Shown in pieces: positions 26,857 through 35,941 of a stretch of DNA of 64,000 bases. The notes below the pieces were generated by a model, which saw nothing but the letters and a program-made list of their open reading frames with translations, was not told the origin of the DNA and made no database searches. This DNA is from Burkholderia sp. S171. GTDB taxonomy: Bacteria; Pseudomonadota; Gammaproteobacteria; Burkholderiales; Burkholderiaceae. A program made the translations under genes and the position numbers. Within the stretch, counting starts at the first letter, position 1; the number at the start of each line of letters is the position of its first letter. The stretch lies in the NCBI RefSeq assembly GCF_009766085.1, contig NZ_LMUF01000010.1, positions 186,530 to 250,529 on the forward strand. Direction: 5' to 3'.

Positions 26857-28338
26857 ATGCAAGACGACTCTGCTATCCGGGTGCTGGACGCCGTCAAGGC
26901 GCTCGCGTTTGTCGGCGACCTCAGCATGGGGCAGCCCACCGATCATTCGATGCGTACCGGCTGGCTTGCCGGGCGGCTCGCCGCCGACGCCGGCCACGAC
27001 GACGCGCAGTGCGGTGTTGTGAAGGAGGTGTCGCTGCTGCGCTGGTCGGGCTGCACGGCGAACGCAGCGGGTTTCTCGGCGTGGCTGGGAGACGACGTCG
27101 GCAGCAGGGCGGACATGCTGGCGATGCGGCCAGGATGGGCCGGCAATGACGAATCCCCGGGACGGTTCGGTGCGGCCATTACGCCGCTGGCGCAGATTCA
27201 CTGCGAAGTATCGGGCGAAGTCGCGCGCATGCTGGGGCTGGCCGGAGCAACCCAGGCGGCGTTGCGGCACATTTTCGAAAGTTGGGATGGCGGCGGTTTC
27301 CCGCATCAAATGCAGGGCGGCAACGTGCCCGATGCCGTGTTTCTCGTCGCGTTGGCCGGTGATATCGAGATTTTTAGCCGGACCTACGGGGTCGAGCAGG
27401 CAAAGGTGTTGATCACGCAGAAGGCGGGTCATCAGTACCCTCAAGAGCTTGCGCAACTGGCATTGTCCCGCGCGGCAAAGTGGCTGGACGAGCTTGAGCA
27501 GTGGAGTACGTCGGCCCATGACGAACCGCTGAACACTCAACCAATGCAGCAAACGAGCGCGCCGGAAATCATCGCTGACGTGATCGACCTGAAGCTGCCC
27601 TGGATGGCCGGCTATTCACGGCGCGTGGCGAAAGCATCGGCGGCCTGCTGCGCGCGCATGGGTCTGGGTGAGGAGGCGGAGCGCCGCGTGTATCTCGCTG
27701 GCTTGATTCACGGTATGGGACGCGCTGCAGTGCCGAATACGGTATGGAATACGCCGGGTCGTTTGCCCACGGCAGCCTGGGAGAAAGTGCGACTGGTTCC
27801 TTACTGGACCGCGCGGGCGGGCAAGCAGATCGGCGCCCTTGCTCGTGAATCGGAGATTGCGTCGCTTGCCTATGAGCGGTTGGACGGTTCGGGCTATTTC
27901 CGTGGCGCAGAAGGCGGGGGCATTGCTCGTGAAGGGCAGGTGCTCGCTGCAGCCGCTGCCTGGGTCGCGTTGCGCTCGAAGCGTCCCTGGCGTGAGGCGT
28001 TTCCCCCCGAAGAGGCTGCCACACTGCTTCGCGAGCAGGCGTCGGCAGGGCGATTTAATGCCGATGCTGTCAGTGCGCTAACCTCGAATGAATGTGACGC
28101 GTATGACGGGGGCGTGGTTGGCAATAAACCCCGCTCGGCCCAGGCAACGCTGCTGTCGCCTCGGGAATCGGAGGTGCTCCGTCACATCAGTCTGGGCGCG
28201 AGTAACAAGGAGGTCGCAAAGGTGCTGGCGCTGAGTCCCAGCACGGTACGCACGCACGTCGAGAGCGTGTTTCGTAAGCTCGACTGCTCGACGCGTGCAG
28301 CGGCCACTTTGAAGGCGTCGACGCTTAATTTGATTTGA
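26857..28338 (+). CDS. degenerate HD-GYP protein with LuxR-type DNA-binding domain
   Basis: 493 residues. Two HD-GYP-like regions are visible. The first holds HSMRTGWLAGRLA and FESWDGGGFPHQMQGG. The second holds YLAGLIHGMGRAAVPNTVW and YERLDGSGYFRGAEGGG. In the second the HD pair reads HG and the GYP segment reads GYF, so c-di-GMP hydrolysis is doubtful. The C-terminus is a full LuxR HTH (LLSPRESEVLRHISLGASNK, then LALSPSTVRTHV). Such a protein probably binds a ligand and regulates transcription. The start at 26857 follows a GAGGCG site. It stands alone upstream of the thioredoxin operon. Confidence 0.85.
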   Translation: MQDDSAIRVLDAVKALAFVGDLSMGQPTDHSMRTGWLAGRLAADAGHDDAQCGVVKEVSLLRWSGCTANAAGFSAWLGDDVGSRADMLAMRPGWAGNDESPGRFGAAITPLAQIHCEVSGEVARMLGLAGATQAALRHIFESWDGGGFPHQMQGGNVPDAVFLVALAGDIEIFSRTYGVEQAKVLITQKAGHQYPQELAQLALSRAAKWLDELEQWSTSAHDEPLNTQPMQQTSAPEIIADVIDLKLPWMAGYSRRVAKASAACCARMGLGEEAERRVYLAGLIHGMGRAAVPNTVWNTPGRLPTAAWEKVRLVPYWTARAGKQIGALARESEIASLAYERLDGSGYFRGAEGGGIAREGQVLAAAAAWVALRSKRPWREAFPPEEAATLLREQASAGRFNADAVSALTSNECDAYDGGVVGNKPRSAQATLLSPRESEVLRHISLGASNKEVAKVLALSPSTVRTHVESVFRKLDCSTRAAATLKASTLNLI

Positions 28339-28641
28339 TGTCGAGGTTCATTCGATCGTGCTGGCATCGGTGCTGGTCAACGAGTATGGAAGCAGCGCTC
28401 TTTGCCGACCGAAGCTCTTCATTGGACACACGCAGCATCGCGCAGTTTTCCCGCAAAAGGATAGGGTCTCGGTATCACGTCCAGCGGATCATGTACTCGC
28501 TACCGGCACCTTGCCGGGTTGCGCTCGCTTTCAGCGTGAAAGAGTAAGCGCCAATTATTTTCTGACACGCTGTAACCATCCTCGTCTTAGCGACGAATTT
28601 CCCTTTGCAGGCTTTACTGACAAACTAAACGGGCGGATGAC
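28339..28641 (+). other. intergenic region upstream of the thioredoxin gene
   Basis: About 300 bp without a supportable gene. Its only notable element is the ECF-type promoter at 28572-28599; the rest shows no repeat or family similarity I recognise. Confidence 0.5.
28572..28599 (+). promoter_or_regulatory. ECF-type promoter of the thioredoxin-ccdA operon
   Basis: GTAACC, a 16-bp spacer, then CGAATT, 43 bp before the start codon. The AAC core of the -35 and CGA of the -10 fit an extracytoplasmic-function sigma factor. The identical pair with identical spacing precedes the bufferin operon at 29856-29883. Confidence 0.7.
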
Positions 28642-29031
28642 ATGACGAAAACGATCATTGGACGAGCGGTGCTGGGATCCCTGTTCCTGACGCTCGCAAG
28701 CATCGCCTTCGCGGGTGAGGCGCCTTACAACAAGACGCAATTCGACCAGCAGGTTGCCACAGGCAAGCCAACGGTTGTCTATCTGCACGCGACGTGGTGC
28801 CCGACCTGCAAGATTCAGCAGCCAATAGTCGACCAGCTGTCATCAGATGCTGAATTCAAATCACTGACTGTCTTCGAGGCGGATTACGACACGGAAACCG
28901 CGTTGAAGAAGAGCCTGAAGATCACCCAGCAGTCGACCTTCGTCGTGTTCAAGGGGGGCCACGAGGTCGCGCGTTCCACCGGCCAAACCACCGAGCCCGC
29001 GATCCGCAAGACGTTCGAATCGGCCCTTTGA
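28642..29031 (+). CDS. periplasmic thioredoxin-family protein
   Basis: 129 residues with a Sec signal peptide (1-24, ...IAFA). The thioredoxin active site is ATWCPTCK with Cys53 and Cys56, and TQQSTFVVF supplies the strand before the missing cis-proline (Ser-Thr in its place). It probably exchanges disulfides in the periplasm, receiving electrons from the CcdA protein encoded next; the stop and the next ATG share one base (TGATG). Co-regulation with the bufferin operon suggests the partners are metal- or cysteine-stress proteins. Confidence 0.87.
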   Translation: MTKTIIGRAVLGSLFLTLASIAFAGEAPYNKTQFDQQVATGKPTVVYLHATWCPTCKIQQPIVDQLSSDAEFKSLTVFEADYDTETALKKSLKITQQSTFVVFKGGHEVARSTGQTTEPAIRKTFESAL

Positions 29032-29759
29032 TGGACTTCGGGGCGGGCACCTACGTGTTGGGATTCGTGGCTGGGGCCGCATCGGTGATGTCGCCATGCG
29101 TGCTGCCGCTGATCCCGATTCTCATCGCGTCTGCAGTGTCAAAACATCGCTTCGGCACGCTTGCTTTAGCGGCTGGCCTGAGTTTGTCGTTCGCAGCCGT
29201 TGGCACGGTGCTCGCCAACCTTGGCGCGAATGCCGGGCTCGACCCCGAGCTCTTTCGCCGCGTGGCGGCCGCGCTGATGGTGGTGTTCGGGATTGTCATG
29301 TTGTCCCGCCGTATGTCAGCCGTGTTTGCCATGCTGGGTTCACGGGTGGGCAACGTAGGGCAGGGTGCGCTGAGTTCCTTGAGCGGTGACGGTCTTGCGT
29401 CGCAGTTTGGAATTGGACTGGTGCTCGGTCTGGTGTGGAGCCCATGCGTAGGACCGACGCTAGGTGCGGCCACGACGCTCGCCGCGCAAGGCACCCACCT
29501 GGGGCAGATCGCGTTGCTCATGATGGTATTTGGCTTGGGAGCAGGTACTCCGCTGATGGTGCTCGGTGGTGTGTCGCGCGCTTCGCTGCTTCGGTCTCGC
29601 GGGATGCTTGCATCGCTGGGAAGGGTATCGAAGACTGCGCTCGGCACGCTGTTTGTTGTGTTGGGCGTCGTGATTCTCTTTGGGTATGACCGGAATATAG
29701 AGTCGGCGCTGCTGTCAGTTTCGCCGATGTGGTTGACTCGGCTGACGACATCGATATAA
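29031..29759 (+). CDS. ccdA: CcdA-like transmembrane electron carrier
   Basis: 242 residues, about six membrane helices, the minimal CcdA/DsbD-beta size. Both redox cysteines are present in the expected helices: SPCVLPLIP (Cys23) and WSPCVGPTLG (Cys139). CcdA passes reducing equivalents from cytoplasmic thioredoxin to periplasmic partners; here the partner is likely the thioredoxin encoded immediately upstream. No cytochrome c maturation genes are nearby, so a thiol-maintenance role linked to the bufferin operon is more likely. Confidence 0.87.
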   Translation: MDFGAGTYVLGFVAGAASVMSPCVLPLIPILIASAVSKHRFGTLALAAGLSLSFAAVGTVLANLGANAGLDPELFRRVAAALMVVFGIVMLSRRMSAVFAMLGSRVGNVGQGALSSLSGDGLASQFGIGLVLGLVWSPCVGPTLGAATTLAAQGTHLGQIALLMMVFGLGAGTPLMVLGGVSRASLLRSRGMLASLGRVSKTALGTLFVVLGVVILFGYDRNIESALLSVSPMWLTRLTTSI

Positions 29760-29855
29760 CTCCTCGTTGTGGTAATGGAATGAGAGTTTCCGATTATATA
29801 AAGTAATTCGATATCCTAATGATAGTAAACCATTTAAAAATTTATGTTCGCTGTT

Positions 29856-29883
29856 GTAACCCGTTGGTCCCTGCTGTCGAATT
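29856..29883 (+). promoter_or_regulatory. ECF-type promoter of the bufferin operon
   Basis: GTAACC-N16-CGAATT, 75 bp before the DUF2282 start, in an otherwise AT-rich leader. Hexamers and spacer length are identical to the element before the thioredoxin gene. Bufferin operons in other bacteria are known to be under ECF (SigF-type) control. Confidence 0.72.
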
Positions 29884-29958
29884 ACTTGATGAATCGATGA
29901 TCACCATCGATTCACACAGGCAACCCGCCTGATCTCACCACCACTCTGGAGATTCCAA

Positions 29959-30237
29959 ATGAACATGCTCAAACTCGGTACCGCTGCTGTCCTGCTCGCT
30001 TCGTTCGCTTCGGGCGCGGCCATCGCTCAGACCCCTGCCACCGCTGGCGCAGTCGAAAAATGTTACGGCGTGTCCATGGCCGGTCACAACGATTGCAAGG
30101 CGGGCGCAGGCACCACGTGTGCGGGCACAGCGAAAATGGATTTTCAAGGCAACTCCTGGAAGAACGTGCCCGCCGGCACCTGCACGACGATCAAGACGCC
30201 CCACGGAACCGGTTCGCTCACCCCGATGGAATCGTAA
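29959..30237 (+). CDS. bufA: bufferin-type RiPP precursor (DUF2282)
   Basis: 92 residues: a Sec signal peptide (1-23, ...AAIA) and a small core with four cysteines at 35, 46, 54 and 75 (EKCYG, NDCKAG, TTCAG, GTCTTI), the invariant pattern of DUF2282. In bufferins, cysteines of this precursor are converted to thiooxazole groups by the MNIO enzyme, and the exported product binds copper. The ATG has a CTGGAG site. It is followed closely by the DUF692, DUF2063 and DoxX genes, the standard operon. The metal handled by this copy is not shown by the sequence. Confidence 0.88.
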   Translation: MNMLKLGTAAVLLASFASGAAIAQTPATAGAVEKCYGVSMAGHNDCKAGAGTTCAGTAKMDFQGNSWKNVPAGTCTTIKTPHGTGSLTPMES

Positions 30238-30257
30238 TCGCGAGGCGCCGGCTGATC

Positions 30258-31112
30258 ATGACCAGATTCCCTTCATCAGCGTCCACCATGGGCGGCGGAC
30301 TCGGGCTTAAACCCGTCCATTTCGACGCGGCACGCGATTGCACCGAAGCGGGTCTCTGGTACGAGGTTCATCCCGAGAACTACATGGTTGCCGGCGGTCC
30401 TCGCATGGCCTGGCTCGAAGCCATCAGGGCATGTCATCCCATTTCGCTGCACGGCGTGTCGCTTTCGCTTGCGGCGGATTGCGTACCCGATTACGAGCAT
30501 TTGAAACGCTTGAAGGGGCTTGCCGATCGCATCGAACCGGCACTGGTTTCGGAGCACCTTGCCTGGTCGACATGGCGTGGGCAGTACCACCCCGACCTCT
30601 TGCCCTTCCCGCGCACGAACGAAGCGCTGGAAAGAATCAGCGACAACATCGCGCGGACACAGGACGCGCTCGGGCGCCGGATCGCGGTCGAAAATCCGAC
30701 CCACTATGCAGTGATCGAAGGACACGAATGGAGCGAGCTCGACTTTCTCGGTGAACTTAGCCGCAGGACCGGATGCGGACTGCTGCTCGATGTGAACAAC
30801 GTTTATATCAGCGCGTTCAATCTTGGCTTCGATGCCGCGGACTACCTGGAGCGATTCCCCGGCGACGCGGTGATGGAGATTCATCTCGCCGGTCACAGCG
30901 CCGACGCCGACCCTTCCAGCACCTTGCTGATCGATTCTCACGCCGCGCCCGTCGCAGACCCTGTGTGGTCGCTTTACGAGCGGGTCGTCGACCGGATTGG
31001 CGTGCGACCAACGCTGATTGAACGCGACGACGAGATACCCGGCTTCAAGATGCTGCTCGAAGAACGGGCGAAGGCGCAAGCGTTGCTCGATACCGTCCGG
31101 GTGCCGGCATGA
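30258..31112 (+). CDS. bufB: DUF692 multinuclear iron oxidase (MNIO)
   Basis: 284 residues, a TIM-barrel enzyme. Likely iron ligands and conserved polar residues are at HPEN 38-41, His65, Glu99-His100, Glu145-Asn146, Asp178/Asn180/Asn181, His209, His213 and Glu255. MNIO enzymes modify cysteines of peptide precursors (MbnB, TglH and bufferin systems). The ATG at 30258 lies 21 bp after the precursor stop; the frame continues upstream across bufA without family sequence. It shares an ATGA overlap with the next gene. Its substrate should be the upstream DUF2282 precursor. Confidence 0.9.
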   Translation: MTRFPSSASTMGGGLGLKPVHFDAARDCTEAGLWYEVHPENYMVAGGPRMAWLEAIRACHPISLHGVSLSLAADCVPDYEHLKRLKGLADRIEPALVSEHLAWSTWRGQYHPDLLPFPRTNEALERISDNIARTQDALGRRIAVENPTHYAVIEGHEWSELDFLGELSRRTGCGLLLDVNNVYISAFNLGFDAADYLERFPGDAVMEIHLAGHSADADPSSTLLIDSHAAPVADPVWSLYERVVDRIGVRPTLIERDDEIPGFKMLLEERAKAQALLDTVRVPA

Positions 31113-31882
31113 CCGGCGCGCTCGGCAGGTTCCAGGACGGCTTCATCCTCGCGGTTCATGGCGGCGAGGTCACTGACGGTCCGGTTGCCGCGCTGGTCCG
31201 GCAACCCGGGTTCGCGGTGTATCGGAACACGATCGTGAAGGGGTGTATCGATGCGCTGCAGGCAAACTTTCCGTGCATCGAGCGGCTGGTTGGCACCGAA
31301 TGGTTTCGCGCGGCGGCGACGGTCTACGTCGACCGGTCTCCGCCGGTTGATTCGCGCCTGCTCGGATATGGCCATGATTTTGCGGACTTCATTGATAGTT
31401 TCGAGCCCGCGAAAGAACTGCCCTATCTGGCGAACGTGGCACGTCTGGACCGCTTCTGGACCGAAGCACACATTGCTGCCGATGAACCTTTGCTCGACGC
31501 GGCGCTGATCGCCAGTCTGCCTGCGCACGAGCTTGAGAACATTGTCCTTAAACCTCAGGCCGCGGCGCGCTGGGTCTGGTTCCCTGATCAGCCTGCCTAC
31601 ACGATCTGGCGCGTCAATCGGGAGCAAGCAATGATGCCCGACAAACTCGCCTGGACCGGCGAGGGCACTTTGCTCGTGCGAGTCGATGGCGTTGTCCGAT
31701 GGCAAGCGCTCGATGCCGGCGCATGCGTATTCCTGGATGCCTGCGCGCGAGGCGTGTCGCTTGAGGACGCCGTGACGTGCGCACTCGATGTATATCCCGG
31801 CACCGACGTAGGACCGATGCTTGCCGGGCTGCTATCAGCCGGCGCGTTTTCCGCGGAAAGCGCTACCCACTCACTCATTTGA
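31109..31882 (+). CDS. bufC: DUF2063 putative DNA-binding-like partner of the MNIO
   Basis: 257 residues. The N-terminal DUF2063 domain ([47 protein letters not shown]) is followed by a C-terminal domain with a winged or RRE-like fold ([20 protein letters not shown]). In characterised MNIO systems this subunit recognises the precursor and presents it to the oxidase. The start overlaps bufB by four bases (ATGA), which favours equal production of both proteins. Confidence 0.88.
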   Translation: MTGALGRFQDGFILAVHGGEVTDGPVAALVRQPGFAVYRNTIVKGCIDALQANFPCIERLVGTEWFRAAATVYVDRSPPVDSRLLGYGHDFADFIDSFEPAKELPYLANVARLDRFWTEAHIAADEPLLDAALIASLPAHELENIVLKPQAAARWVWFPDQPAYTIWRVNREQAMMPDKLAWTGEGTLLVRVDGVVRWQALDAGACVFLDACARGVSLEDAVTCALDVYPGTDVGPMLAGLLSAGAFSAESATHSLI

Positions 31883-31893
31883 TGGAGAACGAA

Positions 31894-32382
31894 ATGGAAA
31901 TGGAACGGCTGGACACATCCCGCTTAGAACCCGAGTCGTTGTTCGGCCGCTTGCGCCAACGCTGGAATGCGGTCGCCGATCTGGCGTCGAGAGTCATCGG
32001 TCATTCGTTTCTCGCGTTGGTGGCGAGATTTTCCATCGCGGCGATCTTCTTCATGTCTGGCCGCACGAAGGTGTCCGGCATCCTGACGATCACGCCGGGC
32101 ACTTACACGCTGTTTCGCGACGAGTACAAGATCCCTGTGATTCCGCCCGAGATCGCGGCTCATATCTCGGCCTACTCGGAACACTTCTTTCCGATTCTGC
32201 TCGTGCTGGGCCTTTGCACCCGTCTTTCGGCGCTCGCATTGCTTGGCATGACGACGGTGATCGAAGTGTTTGTTTATCCGGACGCGTGGCCTACCCATTT
32301 GTCGTGGGCCGGGCTGATGCTTTACCTGATCGCTCGCGGTGCCGGCACCTTTTCTCTCGATAACAAGCTGGGCATTAAATAA
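31894..32382 (+). CDS. DoxX-family membrane protein
   Basis: 162 residues, four hydrophobic helices. Contains [19 protein letters not shown], the DoxX signature at the first helix, and [20 protein letters not shown]. The ATG at 31894 is preceded by GGAGAACG; an alternative at 31882 overlaps the bufC stop. DoxX proteins often end MNIO operons and may feed electrons or move the product at the membrane; their exact role is unsettled. Confidence 0.88.
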   Translation: MEMERLDTSRLEPESLFGRLRQRWNAVADLASRVIGHSFLALVARFSIAAIFFMSGRTKVSGILTITPGTYTLFRDEYKIPVIPPEIAAHISAYSEHFFPILLVLGLCTRLSALALLGMTTVIEVFVYPDAWPTHLSWAGLMLYLIARGAGTFSLDNKLGIK

Positions 32383-32526
32383 CCGCTTGATGCATGGACA
32401 TACGCTTGTTATTCCCGGCGGTATTTGTCACAGGCGCACAAAAGCGGGGATAGGTATATTTCTTCAGTGCGGGACATCGGCATGAGTTGCCCAACGCCCG
32501 CACGCCTGCTCACAACAAATGACGTG

Positions 32527-34164
32527 TCAGGAGTGCGCCAAGGTGTGCACCGCATGCTCCCGTTCAACGCCACGCCCGCGCACATCGGATGCATTTGACG
32601 CCCGGGATGCTTCCGTGCGGAACACCGCCACCGCTGCCGTAAGCCGACGTGACTGATCTTCCAGCGAGCCGGCTGCTGCGGCTGCCTGCTCGACGAGCGC
32701 GGCGTTCTGTTGCGTCACCTCGTCCATCTGCGCAACCGCTACGTTAACCTGATCGATGCCCGAGCTCTGTTCAATCGCCGCCGCAGCAATCTCGCTCATG
32801 ATCGCGCTGACGCGGGCAATCGCCTTGACGATCTCCGTCATGGTCGACCCAGAGCGTTCGACCAGTTGCGCACCCGACTGAACCCGCTCCGTCGATTCTC
32901 CGATCATGCCCTTGATCTCTTTGGCGGCCGCGGCGCTGCGCTGCGCGAGCGAACGTACTTCGCTCGCGACCACGGCAAAACCACGCCCTTGCTCGCCTGC
33001 TCGTGCTGCTTCGACCGCCGCATTGAGCGCGAGAATATTCGTCTGGAACGCAATGCCTTCGATAACTCCAACGATATCCGCCATGCGGTGCGAGTCATCG
33101 ACAATCTGACGGATCGTGCCGACCACCTGCTGGGTCAACTCTCCGCCTTCGGCGGCGAGGCTCGACGCGCCTTGTGCAAGCGAGCTGGCCTGCTTGGCGT
33201 TCTCGGCGGTCATCTTGACCGTGGAGTTCAGTTCCTCGATGCTCGCAGCGGTCTCTTCCAGCGACGCCGCCTGTTCCTCGGTGCGTTGCGACAGATCCGT
33301 GTTGCCCGATGCAATTTCACGCACACCCGTGTCGATCGATTCCGTTCCCGCACGGACGGTGTTCACCGTGGCGATCAGCGAGTCCTGCATCTTGCGCAGC
33401 GCGTTCGCGAGCTTGCCCATTTCGTTGTCGCTCGTTATGACGATGCGGCCGGTGAGGTCACCACTCGCAATACGCTCGAACTGTGCGATGGTGGCATCGA
33501 CCGGGTGAACGATCGCACGCACCAGCACGACGCGTCCCAGCCACGAGAACAGCAGCGCCAGCACCATGCCCACCGCGACGGCGATACTGATGGCATAGAA
33601 GCGATCGTGCGCGTCCTGATAGCGTTGTGCGCCGTGATTGATCTGCAACTGCTCAAGCGTGAGCATCGCCTTTTCGTACGCGTTATAGAGTGACGGGAGC
33701 TGGTGAGCCTGCAATTGCTGGAACGCGGTTTTATCGCCGGCCTTGAGCGCGGCCATTGCCGGTTCGATCCCGTTATGCAGGAACGTTGCACGCTTGTCCT
33801 GCATGTCCTTGATGAGACGCTGCTCGTCGTCGTCCGTCCCCGCGTTCCTCAGGTAATGCCCAAGCCGGTCGTTCGATACCTTCTGATATTGATCGAAGCG
33901 TTTGAGCACCGCTGCGGCACCGTCCTGATCGTTGAGCTCGACAAGCGATGCGTAGGTCGCGAGCGCCAGGCGCAAACGCAGCAACTGTCCGGCGCTGCCC
34001 TCCAGATCGGCGACGGCGGGTGTATCGACCGTGTACATCTGCTGTAGCGACGCATTGCTCGCGCGTAGCGACAGCAATCCGGCCGCGGCGCCAAGCAGCA
34101 GCACCACGCCGAAGAAGGCAATCATCGCGCTCAAACAGGCGCGAATCGACAGGTTTCTCAGCAT
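32527..34164 (-). CDS. methyl-accepting chemotaxis protein (four-helix-bundle sensor)
   Basis: 545 residues. A transmembrane helix (12-32), a periplasmic helical bundle (about 33-190), a second transmembrane helix (190-212), HAMP (about 213-265) and the signalling domain with the hairpin tip [20 protein letters not shown]. No NWETF-type CheR/CheB pentapeptide is at the C-terminus. The ligand domain is of the Tar-like 4HB class and its ligand is unknown. It sits upstream of, and on the same strand as, the ACS carrier at 34265, but the order suggests separate transcription. Confidence 0.92.
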   Translation of the reverse strand: MLRNLSIRACLSAMIAFFGVVLLLGAAAGLLSLRASNASLQQMYTVDTPAVADLEGSAGQLLRLRLALATYASLVELNDQDGAAAVLKRFDQYQKVSNDRLGHYLRNAGTDDDEQRLIKDMQDKRATFLHNGIEPAMAALKAGDKTAFQQLQAHQLPSLYNAYEKAMLTLEQLQINHGAQRYQDAHDRFYAISIAVAVGMVLALLFSWLGRVVLVRAIVHPVDATIAQFERIASGDLTGRIVITSDNEMGKLANALRKMQDSLIATVNTVRAGTESIDTGVREIASGNTDLSQRTEEQAASLEETAASIEELNSTVKMTAENAKQASSLAQGASSLAAEGGELTQQVVGTIRQIVDDSHRMADIVGVIEGIAFQTNILALNAAVEAARAGEQGRGFAVVASEVRSLAQRSAAAAKEIKGMIGESTERVQSGAQLVERSGSTMTEIVKAIARVSAIMSEIAAAAIEQSSGIDQVNVAVAQMDEVTQQNAALVEQAAAAAGSLEDQSRRLTAAVAVFRTEASRASNASDVRGRGVEREHAVHTLAHS

Positions 34165-34264
34165 TTCTTCTTCCTTTTTTTATCGCGCCGATCGGCAAGC
34201 TCATCGCTATGCCACGCGCGGATCCGTCGTGTTGTTCCAAGGCCGGTTGATTCAGGCGAATTCG

Positions 34265-35542
34265 TTAGGCATACTCGGTAGCGGGCGCTTCGCTCCTCGC
34301 TTCACCCGGTAACTGCTGATCCGGCCGCATCACGAAAGCGAGCAGCGTGCCGCTCAGCATCAGCGCCATCGAGACGATGAACGGGAGATTCCAGTTGCCG
34401 GTGTGATCGATGATCCAGCCGCCGACCACCGGGCTGACAATTGCCGCGCCCGCGGACCCCATGTTCATGATGCCGCTCGCGGTGCCTGCGTATTGAGGGG
34501 CAATGTCCATGGGTACGGCCCACATCGGCCCGATCGTCATCTCGTTGAAGAAGAAGCCCACTGACAGCGCGAGTGCGGCCAGCGGCACCGACAGTGAATG
34601 GATCAGCATGATCGGCGCAAGCGCCAGCAGTGCGAGGAACATGCACGTTGAAACCATGACGTTGCGCGCGAGTCGCAGATTGCCCGTTCGACGCATGATG
34701 AAATCAGTCAGCTCGCCGCCAAGCCAGTCGCCCAGCACGCCAGTCAGGAACACGCCTGACGCGAACAGCGCTGACTTACCCAGTTGCATGTGCTGATGCT
34801 GGAAATACTGCGGCACCCAGCCGAGAAAGAGCCACAGGACCCAGCCGTAGCAGAAGTACACCGCAGTGACGGGCAACATGCGTCGAAGCAGGGCGCGCCA
34901 AGGGACGCGTCCGCTTATCCTCGCCGCGTTGTAGGCAGGCAACCGGTCAGCTTCAACAGAAGTGATCGAGCGATGTTCGCGCGGGTTGTCGCGGAAATAC
35001 CAGACCCAGATGAGCGCCCACAGCACGCTCACAATGCCGGTAATGACAAACGCCCCGCGCCAGTTCGTCGTGAGCATGAGCCACGTCACCAACGGCGGCG
35101 CGGCCGCATTGCCGACGCGCGAGGCAGCATGGGTGATGCCTTGTGCAAAGCCGCGGCGCTCGGGCGTGGTCCAGTTCGACATGGCGCGGGTGGCGGCCGG
35201 GAAGGTCGCGCCTTCACCGAGACCCAGCAACAGGCGGGCAAACACCAGCGAGACGAGACCACCGGCCAGCCCGGTTAGTACGGTCGCCCCGGCCCAGACG
35301 AACGCGCAGATCGTCAACGTCCGGCGCGGACCAAAGCGATCCGCAAGCCAGCCGCCGAAGATCTGAATGACGAGATACGGATACGCAAAGGCCGAAAAAA
35401 CAAAGCCTATCTGCGTATGCGAGAGGTCGAATTCCTTGCCAAACTGCGCGGCCGCGGTGCTGACGTTGACGCGGTCTATGTACGTAATGCAGTACATGAC
35501 GCATAGGAGGATAAGCACCTTCGTGGTAACGCGCCGAAACAT
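34265..35542 (-). CDS. MFS transporter, ACS family
   Basis: 425 residues. Helix 1 carries CITYIDRVNVSTAAAQFGKE, and GGWLADRFGPRR is motif A. A C-terminal MGSAGAAIVSPVVGGWIID helix is typical of glucarate/galactonate-type carriers. ATG 35542 follows GGGGA at good spacing; a GTG at 35557 is an alternative. It has no enzyme gene next to it, so the substrate cannot be guessed beyond an organic anion. Confidence 0.88.
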   Translation of the reverse strand: MFRRVTTKVLILLCVMYCITYIDRVNVSTAAAQFGKEFDLSHTQIGFVFSAFAYPYLVIQIFGGWLADRFGPRRTLTICAFVWAGATVLTGLAGGLVSLVFARLLLGLGEGATFPAATRAMSNWTTPERRGFAQGITHAASRVGNAAAPPLVTWLMLTTNWRGAFVITGIVSVLWALIWVWYFRDNPREHRSITSVEADRLPAYNAARISGRVPWRALLRRMLPVTAVYFCYGWVLWLFLGWVPQYFQHQHMQLGKSALFASGVFLTGVLGDWLGGELTDFIMRRTGNLRLARNVMVSTCMFLALLALAPIMLIHSLSVPLAALALSVGFFFNEMTIGPMWAVPMDIAPQYAGTASGIMNMGSAGAAIVSPVVGGWIIDHTGNWNLPFIVSMALMLSGTLLAFVMRPDQQLPGEARSEAPATEYA

Positions 35543-35941
35543 GGTGTAAGTCCCCACAACGTGTAGTCACATGGTTCGCTGTGTCTGCCGACGGCATCAT
35601 TGATGCCTGATTCCGAACGGGCAGATCACCTGATTCACGTCGCGCTCACGCTTATCCTGCTCGGGCGCCGATCCTTGGGTGGTGGGGATGAGGGTGGCCG
35701 CGACAATGTCTTAAGTACATTCCTCATACAATATCGACAGCCATCGGTGAAACTTGAGCAAAAAAATTTCACTGAAATGGGAGGGCCGCCAGAATTCAGA
35801 CGGGGATGAGCGTTTGAGACGCGGAGGGACCAGCGGGGGGACGTCGAGACGTGATGGACTTATGCTGCGGCGGGGGGGAGGAAATGGCAAATCAATTGCC
35901 CCCGGGGAGCGGCTGACCGACAACCCGGGGGGCGACAAACA
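35543..35941. other. intergenic region with G-rich tracts
   Basis: About 400 bp without a supportable gene. From about 35825 to 35935 it has several G runs (up to seven) and a CCCCCGGGG palindrome. An open minus-strand frame covers this but is made of low-complexity Pro/Ser/Arg codons, so it is probably not coding. Confidence 0.5.

Noticed and set aside
32710..33693. 327-codon plus-strand open frame opposite the first chemoreceptor
   Set aside because: It is the antisense frame of a conserved chemoreceptor signalling domain, with Arg/Asp-rich repeats copied from it.
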